DNA from: Myxococcus stipitatus
Lineage (GTDB): Bacteria; Myxococcota; Myxococcia; Myxococcales; Myxococcaceae
Length of the DNA: 64,000 bases
Direction: 5' to 3'
Assembly (NCBI RefSeq): GCF_038561935.1
Contig: NZ_CP102770.1
Span: 1,860,001-1,924,000 of the forward strand
Shown here: in pieces, positions 25,484-34,836 of the stretch
Position numbering within the stretch: the stretch's first letter is position 1
How the letters are laid out: each line of letters starts with the position of its first letter
The notes under the pieces: model-generated
Seen by the model: only the letters and a program-made list of their open reading frames with translations
The model's database searches: none
What the model was told of the DNA's origin: nothing
Translations under genes and position numbers: made by a program

Positions 25484-26416
25484 TTAGGGCTCAGAGGTCG
25501 GAGGTCCACTGAAGACGGTGTGCCACCGGTCATCGTGAATCCACCCGATGGTGTGGTCCGCGAATGACCAGACGCCGTCGCTTGCGCTTCGCAGGACTGT
25601 GAACTGCAGACTCTTGCTCTTTTTGATTTCGAGAGGGATGACCTCTTGGCCGGATACCTTGTCGATGCCAGCCAAATGGGCGACATAGATTCGCCCTTGG
25701 TGAGTGGCGATGCCCCAGTAACTGCGCTCCGTATCCAGCGGCGGCATGGCATGCCACCGGGTGCCGCTCCCAATGATGATGGTTCCGTTATTACCGCACA
25801 TGCCATAGCCCTGTTCCAGCGTACAAATACTGCTGAGGCTTTCCTGGATGGGCAGCTTCAACGTCTTCCAGACGGTTCCATTGAAATGGGCGGCGTAACC
25901 GTCAGAAGTCACGGCGATGAAATCGTTTCGGCTCTTGCCCGCCATGTCTTCAATCGTGACGTCTTCCCCAGCGATGACCAACCGTGGCAGGGCCTCAAAG
26001 CCTTTGTTCTGCAGACAGTAAACCTGGCCCACGGAGCCGGCACAAAGGATGTCCGTTCCGAGCACTCGAATCCGACGGAGCGGCCCGATGTCATAGACCG
26101 GTTCATTGGGGAAGAGCGTGCGGGAGGCCTTTAGCTTGTCCTTGGTTTTGGGCACCTTCCAGTTGAATCGAACGACGGTCCCGTTCTCCCCGAGGACGTA
26201 AGCCCAACCATCGTCGGTGGCATCCACGGAGAGGACTGCCTCCCCTGACAGGTCGAAATCCAGCCATGAGTCCTGTCTTCTCACGCCTACACGATTCTTG
26301 GGGTCGTCATAGTCATTTCCAGCGGTGCAAGCCGCGATGAGAACCCCGGGGGTTGGGCTGACGCCTTCCTGAATGAAAGCGCCCTGAAGGAATTCCGCGT
26401 CCGCTATCCCACTCAT
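25484..26416 (-). CDS. beta-propeller-like hypothetical protein
   Basis: 310 residues from the ATG at 26416, chosen because AAGGAAG lies 8 nt upstream. The sequence has about five beta-rich repeats with Trp/Gly/Asp patterns (VDATDDGWAYVLGENGTVVR, VTSDGYAAHFNGTVWKTL, CGNNGTIIIGSGTRWHAMPP, SASDGVWSFADHTIGWIHDD), as in WD40- or kelch-type propellers. No signal peptide. Local base composition is less GC-rich than its neighbours, so it may be acquired. It lies tail to tail with the IS630 element. Function unknown. Confidence 0.65.
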   Translation of the reverse strand: MSGIADAEFLQGAFIQEGVSPTPGVLIAACTAGNDYDDPKNRVGVRRQDSWLDFDLSGEAVLSVDATDDGWAYVLGENGTVVRFNWKVPKTKDKLKASRTLFPNEPVYDIGPLRRIRVLGTDILCAGSVGQVYCLQNKGFEALPRLVIAGEDVTIEDMAGKSRNDFIAVTSDGYAAHFNGTVWKTLKLPIQESLSSICTLEQGYGMCGNNGTIIIGSGTRWHAMPPLDTERSYWGIATHQGRIYVAHLAGIDKVSGQEVIPLEIKKSKSLQFTVLRSASDGVWSFADHTIGWIHDDRWHTVFSGPPTSEP

Positions 26417-27050
26417 GTCCACGTCTTCCTTTTCCGTTGAGCCCCCGCCCATTTCGGTGGTCTCAGGCGGCACCTGTGCGCTACCGAACGGGACGCTATC
26501 ACCGTGCCGTTGTAGCGGACTCAGCTTTTGGCTCTCCCGCACCCCGTGTGGTTCCCCCAGGAGGGGCGGCGGCCTCAGCAGGCTGACAGCTGGGCGAATA
26601 CACCCTGGGAATGGATCCACCGTACTCCCTTCCCGGCTGGTGAGTGGAGCGGGGGGGGCGCGGAAACTTGGCGGATGTTGAGTCCACTGGACGGGGCGCG
26701 ACTGCCTGCCCCGTCAGGCATGAGAGCAAGCCCGACGGCCCGTTGTCCGCGTTGCTCACCCGCCATGAGGCGCGTTTTGATGCAGCCTTGACACACGCAG
26801 GACGCAGCGGCCGAATCTTAATTAGGCACAGCGGGAATCTCGCTCCGAGCGGCGGATCGCAGAGCGTGCAACAGAAACTACGAGAGACATCCGAGGGTTA
26901 GGTGAAGTCAGGAAATTCGGGGTCCGAACAGCCGCAGACCCGTGTCGAGACGAAGTCGGGGCGCGAGCTTCACCGGGGCCGCCATGAAGTCGCGCCATCG
27001 TCATGAACCAGAGTAGGTTCTCCTCCTCCCTGTGCGTTGGAGTTCCGTCG
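26417..27050. other. intergenic region
   Basis: 634 bp between two divergent genes. I find no coding frame with a start signal or recognisable product, and no clear repeat or hairpin. Part of it presumably holds the two promoters. Confidence 0.4.
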
Positions 27051-28985
27051 ATGCCACAAGCCACACCGCGCTCGTCACTTCCGGGAGCGCGTCCCAGCGT
27101 CTTCCTGCTCGCCGGAGCGTTCGTCACCGGCATGTTCCTCTTCGCCCATGTCGGTTGCGGAGGTGACGAGTGCCAGAACGCCGCCGACTGCCGTGACGAC
27201 AACGGACCGCCGGCTTCGAACACGGAGTGGGTCTGCGAGGACAAGCGCTGTGTGCAGCATTCCGTCCAGGTGCCGCCCGCGGATTCCGGCACGGACGCGG
27301 GGCTTCCCGATTCGGGGCCGCCCGACTCGGGGCCGCCCGACGCGGGGAGACCCGACGCGGGGACTCCCGACTCGGGGCCCACCACGGTGCGCGTGCAGGT
27401 GCTCGCGTTCAATGACTTCCACGGGCAGCTCGAGGAGCCCACGGGCCAGATTCTGTCGGGCGTGGCCCCTGACGGTGGACCGGTGCGGGTGAACGCGGGC
27501 GGCGTGACGTACTTCGCCCGGCACATCGCGGCCCTGCGAGCCACCAATCCCAACACCGTGGTGGTGGCCGCGGGAGACCTCATCGGCGCCTCGCCGCTGC
27601 TGTCGGCGCTCTTCCACGACGAGCCCACCGTCGAGGCGATGAACCTGATCGGCCTGGACCTGGTCGCGGTGGGCAACCACGAGTTCGACGAGGGCAGCGC
27701 GGAGCTGTTGCGCATGCAGTCGGGCGGCTGCCACCCGGTAGATGGCTGCCTGGACGGGGATGGCTTTCCGGGCGCGAAGTTCAAGTTCCTGGCGGCCAAC
27801 GTGGCCACGAGTGTGGACCGCACGCTGTTCCCCCGCTACGACGTGCGCGAGTTCGAGGGCGTGAAGGTGGCCTTCATCGGCATGACGTTGGAGGACACGC
27901 CGGAAATGGTCACGCCCACGGGCGTGGCGGGGCTCACCTTCAAGGACGAGGTGCAGACGGTGAACGCGTTGGTGCCGGAGCTGCGGCGGCAGGGCGTCGA
28001 AGCCATCGTCGTGGTGGTGCACCAGGGCGGAATTCCGGCCTGGGGCTCGCTGGTGAACGACTGCAAGGGCGAGGGGGCGGGCGGCATCATCGCAGGTGCC
28101 ATCGTGGGCCTGGTCAAAGGGCTCGATGACGCGGTGGACGTCGTCGTCAGCGGCCACACGCATCAGGCCTACAACTGTGTCATCGATGGAAAGGTCGTCA
28201 CGAGCGCCTCGTCGATGGGGCAGCTCGTCACGGACATCGACCTGACGTTGAGCAAGGCGACGGGCGACGTCGTGGATGCGCGAGCGAACAACGTCATCGT
28301 CACTCGCGACGTGCAGGAGGTCGGCGCGGTGAAGGACCTGGTGACGAAGTACCAGGGGCTCGTCACGCCGAGGGCCAACCGGGTCATCGGCTGGGTGGCG
28401 CAGACGCTCAGGACTCAGACGGACTCCGCGGGCCAGTCCACCCTGGGCTTCGTCATCGCGGACTCGCATCTGGAGGCGACGAAGCCCGCGAACATGGGTG
28501 GGGCGCAGGTGGCCTTCATGAACCCGGGCGGCGTGCGCGCGGACATCGCCCAGGGCGAGGTCACCTACGGCGAGGCCTTCACCACGCAGCCGTTCGGCAA
28601 CAGCCTGGTCACCCTGACGCTGACGGGCGCGCAAATCGACCAACTGCTGGAGCAGCAGTGGCGGCCATCGGGTGCCACCCTCATGCTGCTTCCCTCGGCG
28701 GGCTTCACCTATTCGTTCAGCGCGTCGGCGCCCGTCGGAAGCCGCGTCGACCCGGCGTCCATCCGGATCAACGGCGTGCCCGTGAACCTGACGGCGGAGT
28801 ACCGCGTCACCGCGAACAGCTACCTCGCGGCTGGCGCTGATGGCTTCCCGGTGTTCGCCGACGGGAAGAACCGGCTGGGTGGCGCCGTGGACAGCGACGC
28901 GCTGGAGGCTTACCTGAAGGCCCACAGCAGCCAGGCGAGTCCCTTGCCCACTCCCGCCCTCAATCGCATCACCGTCCTGCCCTAA
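27051..28985 (+). CDS. 5'-nucleotidase/2',3'-cyclic phosphodiesterase-type lipoprotein
   Basis: 644 residues from the ATG at 27051, chosen because GGAG lies 8 nt upstream. A signal with Cys near FAHVGCGG leads into a Cys-rich stretch and a tandem PDSGPPDSGPPDAG linker. The catalytic domain has all the metallophosphatase motifs: AFNDFHGQ, AAGDLIGASP, VAVGNHEFDEG and VVSGHTHQ. The C-terminal substrate domain has MNPGGVRADI and GEAFTTQPFGNSLV. It should hydrolyse nucleotides or cyclic nucleotides outside the inner membrane, releasing nucleosides and phosphate. A hairpin terminator follows. Confidence 0.92.
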   Translation: MPQATPRSSLPGARPSVFLLAGAFVTGMFLFAHVGCGGDECQNAADCRDDNGPPASNTEWVCEDKRCVQHSVQVPPADSGTDAGLPDSGPPDSGPPDAGRPDAGTPDSGPTTVRVQVLAFNDFHGQLEEPTGQILSGVAPDGGPVRVNAGGVTYFARHIAALRATNPNTVVVAAGDLIGASPLLSALFHDEPTVEAMNLIGLDLVAVGNHEFDEGSAELLRMQSGGCHPVDGCLDGDGFPGAKFKFLAANVATSVDRTLFPRYDVREFEGVKVAFIGMTLEDTPEMVTPTGVAGLTFKDEVQTVNALVPELRRQGVEAIVVVVHQGGIPAWGSLVNDCKGEGAGGIIAGAIVGLVKGLDDAVDVVVSGHTHQAYNCVIDGKVVTSASSMGQLVTDIDLTLSKATGDVVDARANNVIVTRDVQEVGAVKDLVTKYQGLVTPRANRVIGWVAQTLRTQTDSAGQSTLGFVIADSHLEATKPANMGGAQVAFMNPGGVRADIAQGEVTYGEAFTTQPFGNSLVTLTLTGAQIDQLLEQQWRPSGATLMLLPSAGFTYSFSASAPVGSRVDPASIRINGVPVNLTAEYRVTANSYLAAGADGFPVFADGKNRLGGAVDSDALEAYLKAHSSQASPLPTPALNRITVLP

Positions 28986-29012
28986 GGGCCTGTTTCGGTC
29001 GGGAAGAAGGTC

Positions 29013-29044
29013 GGCCTCCTGCCGGATTGAAGAAGCAGGAGGCC
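29013..29044 (+). terminator. hairpin after the nucleotidase gene
   Basis: GGCCTCCTGC (29013-29022) and GCAGGAGGCC (29035-29044) form a perfect 10-bp stem with a 12-nt loop, 27 nt after the stop codon at 28985. Confidence 0.65.
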
Positions 29045-29186
29045 GCGCCCCGGGGGAGTGAAGAAGGACGATGGCTGGCGGGTGCCAGACGCGTCAGGGC
29101 GACGCATCGAGCCGCTGCGCCCGGCCCGGCCGGAGCGGGGGGCATTGGGGTGTCGTGAAACAATCCCGCTCGCGTATCCTTGCTTC

Positions 29187-30671
29187 ATGGGCCTCTTCAA
29201 TCGTCTCTTCGGTCGCGCGGGCAGGCCGGCACCCACCTCGCCCGAGGCTGTGCGCGAGCTCCTCTTCGATGCCGTGCAATCACAGGATGACGCCGCGCTC
29301 ATCCGGCTCTGTGCCGAGCATGAAGCCCTGCTCCTCGAGCACGCCCCCGCCTGGTTGACGGTTCCCGAGAGCGTCCGCAAGGAGCCGACACACCTCCAGC
29401 GCTATGGCCAGGGGCTCATCGGCATCGCCCAGTGCCTCGCGCAGACGCGGAACCGGCCCGAGCTGCTCCAGCGGATGATGGGGACCTCCGCCGACAACCC
29501 CGTCGTGCGCTGGCAGGAGACACGGGAGCGCGCCAACACGCTCATGGGCGGGCTGGACTTCGAAGGTGCGCTATCGCTGCTCACTCCCGAGGCGGAGCGA
29601 ATCCAGGGCCTGTCGGGAGGAAGCGCCGAGTCCATGAAGGCCATGACCCTGGGGCAGATGGCTGCGTGTCATTTCCAGGAGGGCCGGGCGGAGACCGCGC
29701 TTCCGCTCTTCCGGCAGGCCATCGACCTGTGCCGGAGGGTCCGGGACGACGAAGGCGTCGTCGTCTACCTGGAGAACAGCTTCGAGGCGCACCGCTACCT
29801 GGGACGAGGAGTGGATGCCGCGGGCGTGGCCATGGAGCTCGCGGTGGCGCTGGAGCAGGTGGGCCAGGAGTCGCGGGCCCGCCGCATCCGGAAGGTTGCC
29901 GACATCGTCCGGGCCGGTGAGCCGCTCAATCGGGTGGTGGCACAGCTCGACAGCGTCACCCTCGAACTGGACGAGCTGCCCGCGCGCATCGAGGGGAGGC
30001 TGCAGTTCATCTTCTGCCGCAATCGACTCGCCCTTGCGCGCACCACGGCCCTGGTCGAGCGAGGCCGTGAGCTGGGCGGAGAGGGCCGCTACGAGGAGGC
30101 GCTCGCGCTCTTCCAGGAGGCACGGCGCATCGACTCCTACTCGCCCGAGCCCCGCTACGAAGGGGCCGTCACGCTCCTCCACCTCCAGCGCGCGAGCGAG
30201 GCCGTGTCCTGGTACGACGAGGCGGAGGCGCTTGCACCAGGCTGGTACCGCTGTCGCGCCGAGCGCTGGCTGGCTGCTGGAATTGCCGCCGGAAGGATTC
30301 CGTACCTGGCCTTCACCGTGATGCGTACGCTCGAGCATCCGAACCTGGGCGCGGAGGACCGGTTGCGACTCACGCGCCAGGCCATCGGAGAGGCACCGGG
30401 AGTGCCCGAGCTTCAACTGCAACTGGGCCGGCAGCTCATGGCGCTCGACCGGAAGGACGAGGCACGGGCGGCGCTCGAGGTGGGGTTGGCGCACGCGGAG
30501 GAGCCAGACATCCGCTCGCGGCTGCTGCTTGAGTCCGCGGCCGATGCCGCGCCTTCGCCGGACCGGGACAGGATGCTCCACGAGGCCATGGCGCCTGGGG
30601 GAAACCTGGTCGCCGCGGCCATGGCGCGGGTCCTGCTCCACTCGGGAACCGGCCAGCGCCTGGTTCACTGA
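29187..30671 (+). CDS. TPR-repeat protein
   Basis: 494 residues from the ATG at 29187 (MGLFNRLFGRAGRP); no obvious ribosome site. There are several tetratricopeptide units, such as MAACHFQEGRAETALPLFRQ, GRELGGEGRYEEALALFQEA and GAVTLLHLQRASEAVSWYDE, spread over the whole length. There is no signal peptide or transmembrane segment, so it is a cytoplasmic scaffold. It stands alone between two terminators and I cannot assign a pathway. Confidence 0.75.
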   Translation: MGLFNRLFGRAGRPAPTSPEAVRELLFDAVQSQDDAALIRLCAEHEALLLEHAPAWLTVPESVRKEPTHLQRYGQGLIGIAQCLAQTRNRPELLQRMMGTSADNPVVRWQETRERANTLMGGLDFEGALSLLTPEAERIQGLSGGSAESMKAMTLGQMAACHFQEGRAETALPLFRQAIDLCRRVRDDEGVVVYLENSFEAHRYLGRGVDAAGVAMELAVALEQVGQESRARRIRKVADIVRAGEPLNRVVAQLDSVTLELDELPARIEGRLQFIFCRNRLALARTTALVERGRELGGEGRYEEALALFQEARRIDSYSPEPRYEGAVTLLHLQRASEAVSWYDEAEALAPGWYRCRAERWLAAGIAAGRIPYLAFTVMRTLEHPNLGAEDRLRLTRQAIGEAPGVPELQLQLGRQLMALDRKDEARAALEVGLAHAEEPDIRSRLLLESAADAAPSPDRDRMLHEAMAPGGNLVAAAMARVLLHSGTGQRLVH

Positions 30672-30680
30672 GCCGCGGTC

Positions 30681-30707
30681 GAGCTCGAGCGGCGCACGCT
30701 CGAGCTC
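30681..30707. terminator. strong bidirectional hairpin
   Basis: GAGCTCGAGCG (30681-30691) and CGCTCGAGCTC (30697-30707) form a perfect 11-bp stem with a 5-nt loop between the convergent TPR gene and the reductase gene. Confidence 0.7.
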
Positions 30708-30755
30708 TTCAGGGGCCGCGCTGGTGTTGTCCAGAGCCGTCTGGGCTTGTGGGCA

Positions 30756-31664
30756 TCAGGCTGTTGTGGCCGGCTTCCTGAGCAATTCGACGAGGGCGGA
30801 GATGCTGTGCTCTCCGTAGCCCCGCGCGACGGCCTCGCGAAGCAGCGCGTGCATGGGCTCGTGCCACGAGACGTCGAGGTTCCCCTCGGCCCCTATCTCA
30901 TGGTCGTAGGGGATGCCCTCGTGGAACAGCCCCAGCGATGAAGCGGGCTTGCTGTAGTCACCCGTGTCGATCTCCTCCGCCAGCGAGGGCAATATCGAGC
31001 AGATCATCCGCAGCCATTTGACGGTGTATGGCACCAGCGTGCTCGCGCGCTTGCCTCGACGTGTGACGAGGGCTGCTCCCTGGAAGAAGCCGAGGAGCGC
31101 GGGGAGGAGGGTGCCACCCACGGCCATCTCGTACAGCTTGGCGAGGTCGGGTTCGGTGCCGAGGTGGACGGTGTCTCCGCCGAGCACTTTCAGCACGGCC
31201 TGGTGCTCGTCGAAGACCGCCTTGTCGCCGCTGTAGATGAGGAGGGTGTCTGGCTTGCCCACCGCATCCGGGACGTTCTTCACCGCGCCGTCCAGGAAGC
31301 GGAGGTCATGGCGCCTGGCCCACTCGGCCAGGCCGCGAGCGCTGGCGGGGGTTCCGGAGCTCAGCGTGACGAGCGTGCGGCCCGCCAGTGCGGACGCGGC
31401 GGGGGCCAGCACCTGGAGCGTGGCGTCGTAGGTCGTCAGGCAGGCGATGACGAGCGGGCTCGCGGCGACCGCGGCTTCGATGTCGTGGCGCTGGGTGGCG
31501 CCCCTCGCCACCAGCGGAGCGGCCTTCTCGGTGGTGCGGTTCCACACCGTGGTCGGGTGCCCGGCGTCAAGGAAGGCCCCCGCCACCGCGGCCCCCATGG
31601 AACCGAGCCCGATGACGCTCACCGCGATGCGGTGGTCATCCTGTGAAGTCTTGTTCCTGTTCAT
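30756..31664 (-). CDS. imine-reductase-like NADP-dependent oxidoreductase
   Basis: 302 residues from the ATG at 31664. The N-terminal Rossmann fold reads VSVIGLGSMGAAVAGAFLDA and TTVWNRT, the NADP-type turn of the beta-hydroxyacid dehydrogenase/imine reductase superfamily. The long helix KLYEMAVGGTLLPALLGFFQ and the all-helical C-terminus (LFHEGIPYDHEIGAEGNLDV) match the second, dimer-forming domain. It likely reduces an imine or small carbonyl substrate; the natural substrate is unknown. The gene is divergent from an HxlR regulator, which probably controls it. Confidence 0.8.
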   Translation of the reverse strand: MNRNKTSQDDHRIAVSVIGLGSMGAAVAGAFLDAGHPTTVWNRTTEKAAPLVARGATQRHDIEAAVAASPLVIACLTTYDATLQVLAPAASALAGRTLVTLSSGTPASARGLAEWARRHDLRFLDGAVKNVPDAVGKPDTLLIYSGDKAVFDEHQAVLKVLGGDTVHLGTEPDLAKLYEMAVGGTLLPALLGFFQGAALVTRRGKRASTLVPYTVKWLRMICSILPSLAEEIDTGDYSKPASSLGLFHEGIPYDHEIGAEGNLDVSWHEPMHALLREAVARGYGEHSISALVELLRKPATTA

Positions 31665-31748
31665 GGTCAGCACATCCGAAGGAGGAGAAGGAGTCCCTCG
31701 CGCTCGCGGGGAACGGTCCATATCTGGTGGGATGCTGACGATTTGGCA

Positions 31749-31773
31749 AGTACCGGCATTTTTATCGGGTACT
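31749..31773. promoter_or_regulatory. candidate HxlR operator
   Basis: AGTACC (31749-31754) and GGTACT (31768-31773) form an inverted repeat with a 13-nt AT-rich spacer in the gap between the divergent reductase and hxlR-type genes. Position and form suit a winged-helix dimer; binding is inferred. Confidence 0.5.
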
Positions 31774-31799
31774 GATGTTTCTGTTCGGATGGAGCCGGA

Positions 31800-32150
31800 A
31801 TGAAGCGACGCAAGTACACCTGTGGACTGGATGCGGCCATCGACGTGATGGGCGGCAAATGGAAGGCCCTCATCCTGTGGTCATTGCAGACCGGAACGAT
31901 GCGCTTCGGTGAGCTCAGGCGCTCGGTCCCTGGGCTCAGCGAGAGAGTCCTGATTGCTCAGCTCAAGGAGATGGAAGCCTGCGGGCTGGTCCATCGCGAG
32001 GTGTTCCACCAGGTGCCCCCGAAGGTGGAGTATTCGCTGACGGAGCTGGGCCACTCGCTCAACACCGCACTGCTGCCGCTGGGGGAGTGGGGCGAGAAGA
32101 ACATGGCGCGCATCGAGGCCATCGCACGACGGGGCCAGCCGCGCTCTTGA
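31800..32150 (+). CDS. HxlR-family transcriptional regulator
   Basis: 116 residues. It begins with the family's Cys-containing N-terminus (KYTCGLDAAIDVMGGKWKAL) and continues with the winged helix (MRFGELRRSVPGLSERVLIA and YSLTELGHSL). GGAG precedes the ATG. HxlR regulators are dimers that sense oxidants or electrophiles, often through that Cys, and control an adjacent divergent oxidoreductase gene, as here. Confidence 0.92.
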   Translation: MKRRKYTCGLDAAIDVMGGKWKALILWSLQTGTMRFGELRRSVPGLSERVLIAQLKEMEACGLVHREVFHQVPPKVEYSLTELGHSLNTALLPLGEWGEKNMARIEAIARRGQPRS

Positions 32151-32320
32151 GGCACGGCAGGGACTTCAGTGACCCACGGCCAGGGAGCAGGTCTTGAACC
32201 CTCTGTGCTCGGGTCCGGCTGTGTCCGGAACCAGGCACTCGGTCTTCCTGCTTTCTTGAGAGGGTCAGGTATTCCCACAACCTTCCGTCGCGCAGCAATC
32301 CCTGTCGAACGGAGGATTCA

Positions 32321-32902
32321 ATGTTCCGCAGCCTGTGGGTGGCCCTGGTTTGTGTCGGAGTGATTGCGCACGCTGAAGAGAAGAACAAAGGGACTGGCTC
32401 CACTCCCAATCCGGTCGTGAAGCCAGTGCAGCCCCAGAACGAGCCCGCCAAGGACGCGCCTGTGACAGAGACGCTCGGGCCCGAGACGAAGAATCCCTCC
32501 AACAAGAAGGCGCATAAAGGACCTTCTCCCGAGGAGACCGCCAAGATGGAGGCCCTGCTCAAGCAACCTCGCGGGGAAGGGGACACGCAGTCGTGTATTG
32601 AGTCGGGTTACATGGGCGCGGCGGACTCAGTGCTGGTCGCGAATATGTACCTCTCGAATTGTGCATTCATCAGTCGCTCCAGCAGCGGCTTCCCCGAGCG
32701 CAAGTACACATTCAATTGCTGTGCGTCGAGCGCCGTGATTCGCGTCAATCAGACCGACTGGAACAACCTGAGGAATCAGGGCAAGTTGGATGGGTTGCGC
32801 TATCAGCAGATTTTCTGGGACGGGAACTCCTACAGTGTTTCGCATAAGCGGATGAAAGGCACTGGCCCCGAGGAGATTTCCACCCAGCAATATCTGCCTT
32901 GA
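32321..32902 (+). CDS. exported hypothetical protein
   Basis: 193 residues with a good ribosome site (GGAGG, 6 nt). A short signal peptide (MFRSLWVALVCVGVIAHA) is followed by a Lys/Pro/Asn-rich low-complexity region to about residue 75, then a compact domain with Cys pairs (SCIESGYMGAADSV, NCAFISR, FNCCASSAVIRV) and a Tyr/Trp-rich end (YQQIFWDGNSYSVSH). Probably periplasmic or secreted and disulphide-linked. Family not recognised. Confidence 0.65.
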   Translation: MFRSLWVALVCVGVIAHAEEKNKGTGSTPNPVVKPVQPQNEPAKDAPVTETLGPETKNPSNKKAHKGPSPEETAKMEALLKQPRGEGDTQSCIESGYMGAADSVLVANMYLSNCAFISRSSSGFPERKYTFNCCASSAVIRVNQTDWNNLRNQGKLDGLRYQQIFWDGNSYSVSHKRMKGTGPEEISTQQYLP

Positions 32903-33002
32903 GCGTCCGGGGTGTCTCCGCGGGGGTAGAGCGCACACTGCGCTGGAAGAGTCAGCATGTCCGCGCTGTGGCGTGAAGACGCGGGGGGGCCATCGCACGA
33001 AA

Positions 33003-33449
33003 TCACCGGGGCGAGGAGGGCGAGAGGGCGACTCCAGGGATTGGCGAGTCATCGTGGTAGCTGGCCACGAAGCGCCGATGAAGGAAACGCCACGTTCCGT
33101 CCTCCTGCTTCTCGAGTTCGTCATGATAGGTGCCGGCGACGCGCATCCCAGTCCCATCAACGAAGCGCCCGAACTCCTGCATCGAGGTTCGAGCCGTCGC
33201 CCGCTTCGCACCCGCGAGGTCCACGACGATGGGGCCCGTCGTCTGAACCAGGAACACCGTCGCGCCGAGCGTCCCGGTGATTCCCTTCTCGATCTCCGCT
33301 CGCCCTTCGAAGCGAAACGAGAAGGGCGGTGCAACCTCCCAGACGCCCCGGTCAGCGAAGAGCGCCGCGCACCGAACAGCGTCTCGCTGGTTCACCGCGT
33401 CGTGGAATCGCTCGATGGTCTCTCGTACAAGAAGTGTGTCACTCGTCAT
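33003..33449 (-). CDS. SnoaL-like / NTF2-fold protein
   Basis: 148 residues from the ATG at 33449, chosen because AAGGAG lies 6 nt upstream; a longer form from 33506 would add a lipoprotein-like signal (LLMTGC). The pattern ETIERFHDAVNQRDAVRCAA, LFADRGVWE, RFEGRAEIEKGI, QEFGRFVDG and YHDELEKQEDGTWRFLHRRF is that of small NTF2-like proteins with a conical pocket (SnoaL type). These act as isomerases, cyclases or ligand binders. The divergent LysR gene probably regulates it. Confidence 0.8.
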   Translation of the reverse strand: MTSDTLLVRETIERFHDAVNQRDAVRCAALFADRGVWEVAPPFSFRFEGRAEIEKGITGTLGATVFLVQTTGPIVVDLAGAKRATARTSMQEFGRFVDGTGMRVAGTYHDELEKQEDGTWRFLHRRFVASYHDDSPIPGVALSPSSPR

Positions 33450-33581
33450 CGGGAGCTCCTTCACACAGCCAGTCATCAACAACAGCCAAAGGGCTGGGGT
33501 TCGCATACCCGAGAGTTCTCATTGTCCACGGGATGAGTCCAACGCGTTGTATTCACCATGATGTTGAGCCAGGCTTGAGGC

Positions 33582-34496
33582 ATGTCGCTCGACGTCAGAC
33601 ACCTTCAACTGCTCGTTGCGCTCGATGAGCACGGCTCACTCCATGCCGCGGCCGCGCGCCTCCACCTCACGGCCTCCGCGCTCAGCCTGCAGCTGCGCGA
33701 CCTCGAGAGCCATCTTGGAGGGCGCCTGTTCGAGCGGCGATGGCGACGCCTCCACGTCACTCCTGCAGGCGAACGGTTGACGCACTCCGCTCGCGCCATC
33801 CTCTCGGAGCTGGCGCGCACCGAAGCGGAGACGCGTGAACTCCTCGCGGGTCGCACGGGCGTGCTCCGCATCACCACCGAGTGCATGCAGTCCTACCGCT
33901 GGCTGCCCTCGGTGCTGCGGGGCTGGACGCGCGACCATCCCAATGCCGAGGTGACCATCGTGCCGGAAGCAGGTCACTCGCCGCTCGTGGCCCTCCGCCA
34001 AGGAGCGGTGGACCTCGCGGTCGTCGTGGGGGAGCACGGCCCGGAGGCGCGCGTGCGGTTCACGCCCCTGTTTCGTGACGAGCTCGTCGCGCTCGTGAGC
34101 GCCACGCATCCCCTCGCCCGCAACCGGCGCGTCACCGTGCGCGCGCTCACGCAGGAGAACTACTGGGGCTCGCTCGACAGCTTCGCGCCGCAGACACCCC
34201 TGGGGCGCGCGCTGGCCCAGGAAGGACTCACCTTCGCGCGCGTCACGCCGCTGCCATTCTCCTCGGGCGCCCCCGTCGAGATGGTCCGAGCCAACCAGGG
34301 AGTCACGGTGTGTCCACGCTGGTTCGCGGAAGCAGACCTCGCCCGAGGAGACATCGTCGGGCTGCGCATCGAGCGGGGGGTGTGGCTCCATTGGTCAGTG
34401 GCCACGGCCGAAGCAGGTGGCTCGCCCCTCGCCGCATCATTCGTCGCGGAGATGAAGCGGCACTGCCCACCCGCCCGCTCGGCGGCTCGCGACTGA
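33582..34496 (+). CDS. LysR-family transcriptional regulator
   Basis: 304 residues. The N-terminal HTH is clear (MSLDVRHLQLLVALDEHGSL then HAAAARLHLTASALSLQLRD and LESHLGGRLFERRWRRLHVT), followed by a periplasmic-binding-type effector domain (VLRITTECMQSYRWLPSVLR, VDLAVVVGEHG). The effector domain resembles that of MetR-like members. The divergent promoter region shared with the SnoaL-like gene contains a short CTCAT/ATGAG dyad at 33518-33537 that could be a binding site. Confidence 0.92.
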   Translation: MSLDVRHLQLLVALDEHGSLHAAAARLHLTASALSLQLRDLESHLGGRLFERRWRRLHVTPAGERLTHSARAILSELARTEAETRELLAGRTGVLRITTECMQSYRWLPSVLRGWTRDHPNAEVTIVPEAGHSPLVALRQGAVDLAVVVGEHGPEARVRFTPLFRDELVALVSATHPLARNRRVTVRALTQENYWGSLDSFAPQTPLGRALAQEGLTFARVTPLPFSSGAPVEMVRANQGVTVCPRWFAEADLARGDIVGLRIERGVWLHWSVATAEAGGSPLAASFVAEMKRHCPPARSAARD

Positions 34497-34836
34497 GGCG
34501 GAATCGGCGTCACCGTCCGGCCCGCGACGGGGTGAGAGAGGCGGAGCGACGAGCCTCGCGGGTGAGGTGGACGCGCAAGCTCTTGTGCACGAGAGGGGGC
34601 TGCGATGGCGGATGGAGGCGACCTTCCAGGCGACCTGGATGTCCTCCAGAGTGTTCCGCCCGTGCACTCGCGCAACGCCGCGTGGCCCTGGCGCTGATTC
34701 CCTGCTGCTCGAGCCTGGCCGCGCGGCGCTCAGCTCCCGCGCTTCTCCGCGCTCAAGAGGCTCGAAGCCCCGCGTTTCTGGATGGCCGTCTCCAGCCGGA
34801 GCGGCTCACGGCCACAGACGCGCCGCGCTCCCTGCG
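34497..34836. other. intergenic region between convergent genes
   Basis: 340 bp. On the plus strand at about 34730-34805 lies a third degenerate copy of the protein-tail fragment (QLPRFSALKRLEAPRFWMAV then SS). No intact gene is present. Confidence 0.4.
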
